From contig NZ_CP073096.1 in the NCBI RefSeq assembly GCF_030503735.1, positions 124,001 to 188,000 of the forward strand: DNA of 64,000 nucleotides, read 5' to 3'. The number at the start of each line of letters is the position of its first letter. Position 1 is the first letter of the stretch. Shown piece after piece: positions 63,809-64,000 of the stretch. Position numbers and translations under genes: made by a program. This stretch comes from Corynebacterium tuberculostearicum (GTDB lineage Bacteria; Actinomycetota; Actinomycetes; Mycobacteriales; Mycobacteriaceae). The notes beneath the pieces were generated by a model. That model saw only the letters and a program-made list of their open reading frames with translations, was not told the DNA's origin and did no database searches.

Positions 63809-64000
63809 ATGGCTCGCCGAGCGGTCAAAAACCTGAGCTTTCAAGAGTTCTCGTCGGTAGAAGAGTTTCGGCGACACTGGGATTCTAGTTCCAGTGGTGC
63901 AATAGCGATTGAAGATAAGCTTCCTATTCACCTTCATTGGACGAACAAGCAGGCTGAAAGCACAGTAATTTGTTTTAGCGCTGCGTCCTCGAAGGTTCGA
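63809..64000 (+). CDS. Partial gene, paralogue of the hydrolase-like protein at 54.4 kb
   Basis: The first 64 codons of a gene running out of the window. After a basic start MARRAVKNLSFQEFSSVEEF it reads AIAIEDKLPIHLHWTNKQAE and TVICFSAASSKVR. The segment EDKLPIHLHW matches EKGIPLRMHW of the 410-residue hydrolase-like protein, and the following strand (TVICFSAA) occupies the place of SLVRFLPA there. It is therefore probably a second member of that family and part of the same surface-polymer locus. AAGGA lies 12 bases before ATG 63809. Confidence 0.55.
   Translation, partial: MARRAVKNLSFQEFSSVEEFRRHWDSSSSGAIAIEDKLPIHLHWTNKQAESTVICFSAASSKVR

Overview
The window reads as chromosome of a Corynebacterium-type actinomycete. 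The base composition is high-GC. The core gene order hemW - hrcA - dnaJ2 - rsmE - phoH - ybeY - era - recO - uppS - zur/ArsR - glyS - dgt - dnaG is the one known from corynebacteria. Many starts are GTG or TTG, and several genes have an actinobacterial TANNNT box just upstream of the start. Species was not determined. All assignments come from reading translations and motifs; no database search was run.

Region 1-16 kb is ordinary chromosome: a C-S lyase cut by the left edge, an ABC exporter, a lipoprotein plus idi, a type-B esterase, malQ diverging from a fatty-acyl-CoA ligase, an acidic collagen-like surface protein, a DUF559-like protein, a pair of CNNM/CBS membrane proteins and hemW. Region 16.6-43 kb carries the housekeeping backbone. 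Foreign-looking or accessory genes are set into it: an AT-richer AAA ATPase next to hrcA, a formamidase, an XRE regulator and membrane protein facing a CPBP protease across a palindromic operator array, an AT-rich membrane protein after dgt, and a secreted RNase Sa-type ribonuclease followed by a barstar-like inhibitor.

Region 42.8-64 kb is devoted mainly to surface glycopolymer. wecB and wecC should make UDP-ManNAc and UDP-ManNAcA, and galU makes UDP-glucose. Between them lies an AT-richer block (about 47.1-60.0 kb). It holds two GT4 glycosyltransferases, two large CgeB-like/GT2 two-domain proteins, a Wzm/Wzt-type ABC exporter, a DUF6270-like protein, a hydrolase-like protein with a second family member starting at the right edge, a coiled-coil protein and a rhamnosyltransferase-like enzyme. 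Together these look like an ABC-exporter-dependent acidic polysaccharide or teichuronic-type pathway. The block ends in a scar: a frameshifted epimerase fragment and a decayed amino-acid permease split by an IS256-family element whose own transposase is frameshifted.

Items most worth a second look are the polysaccharide locus with its paired two-domain transferases, the RNase Sa/barstar pair, the DnaG zinc domain without its usual ligands, and the operator array between the XRE operon and the CPBP protease.
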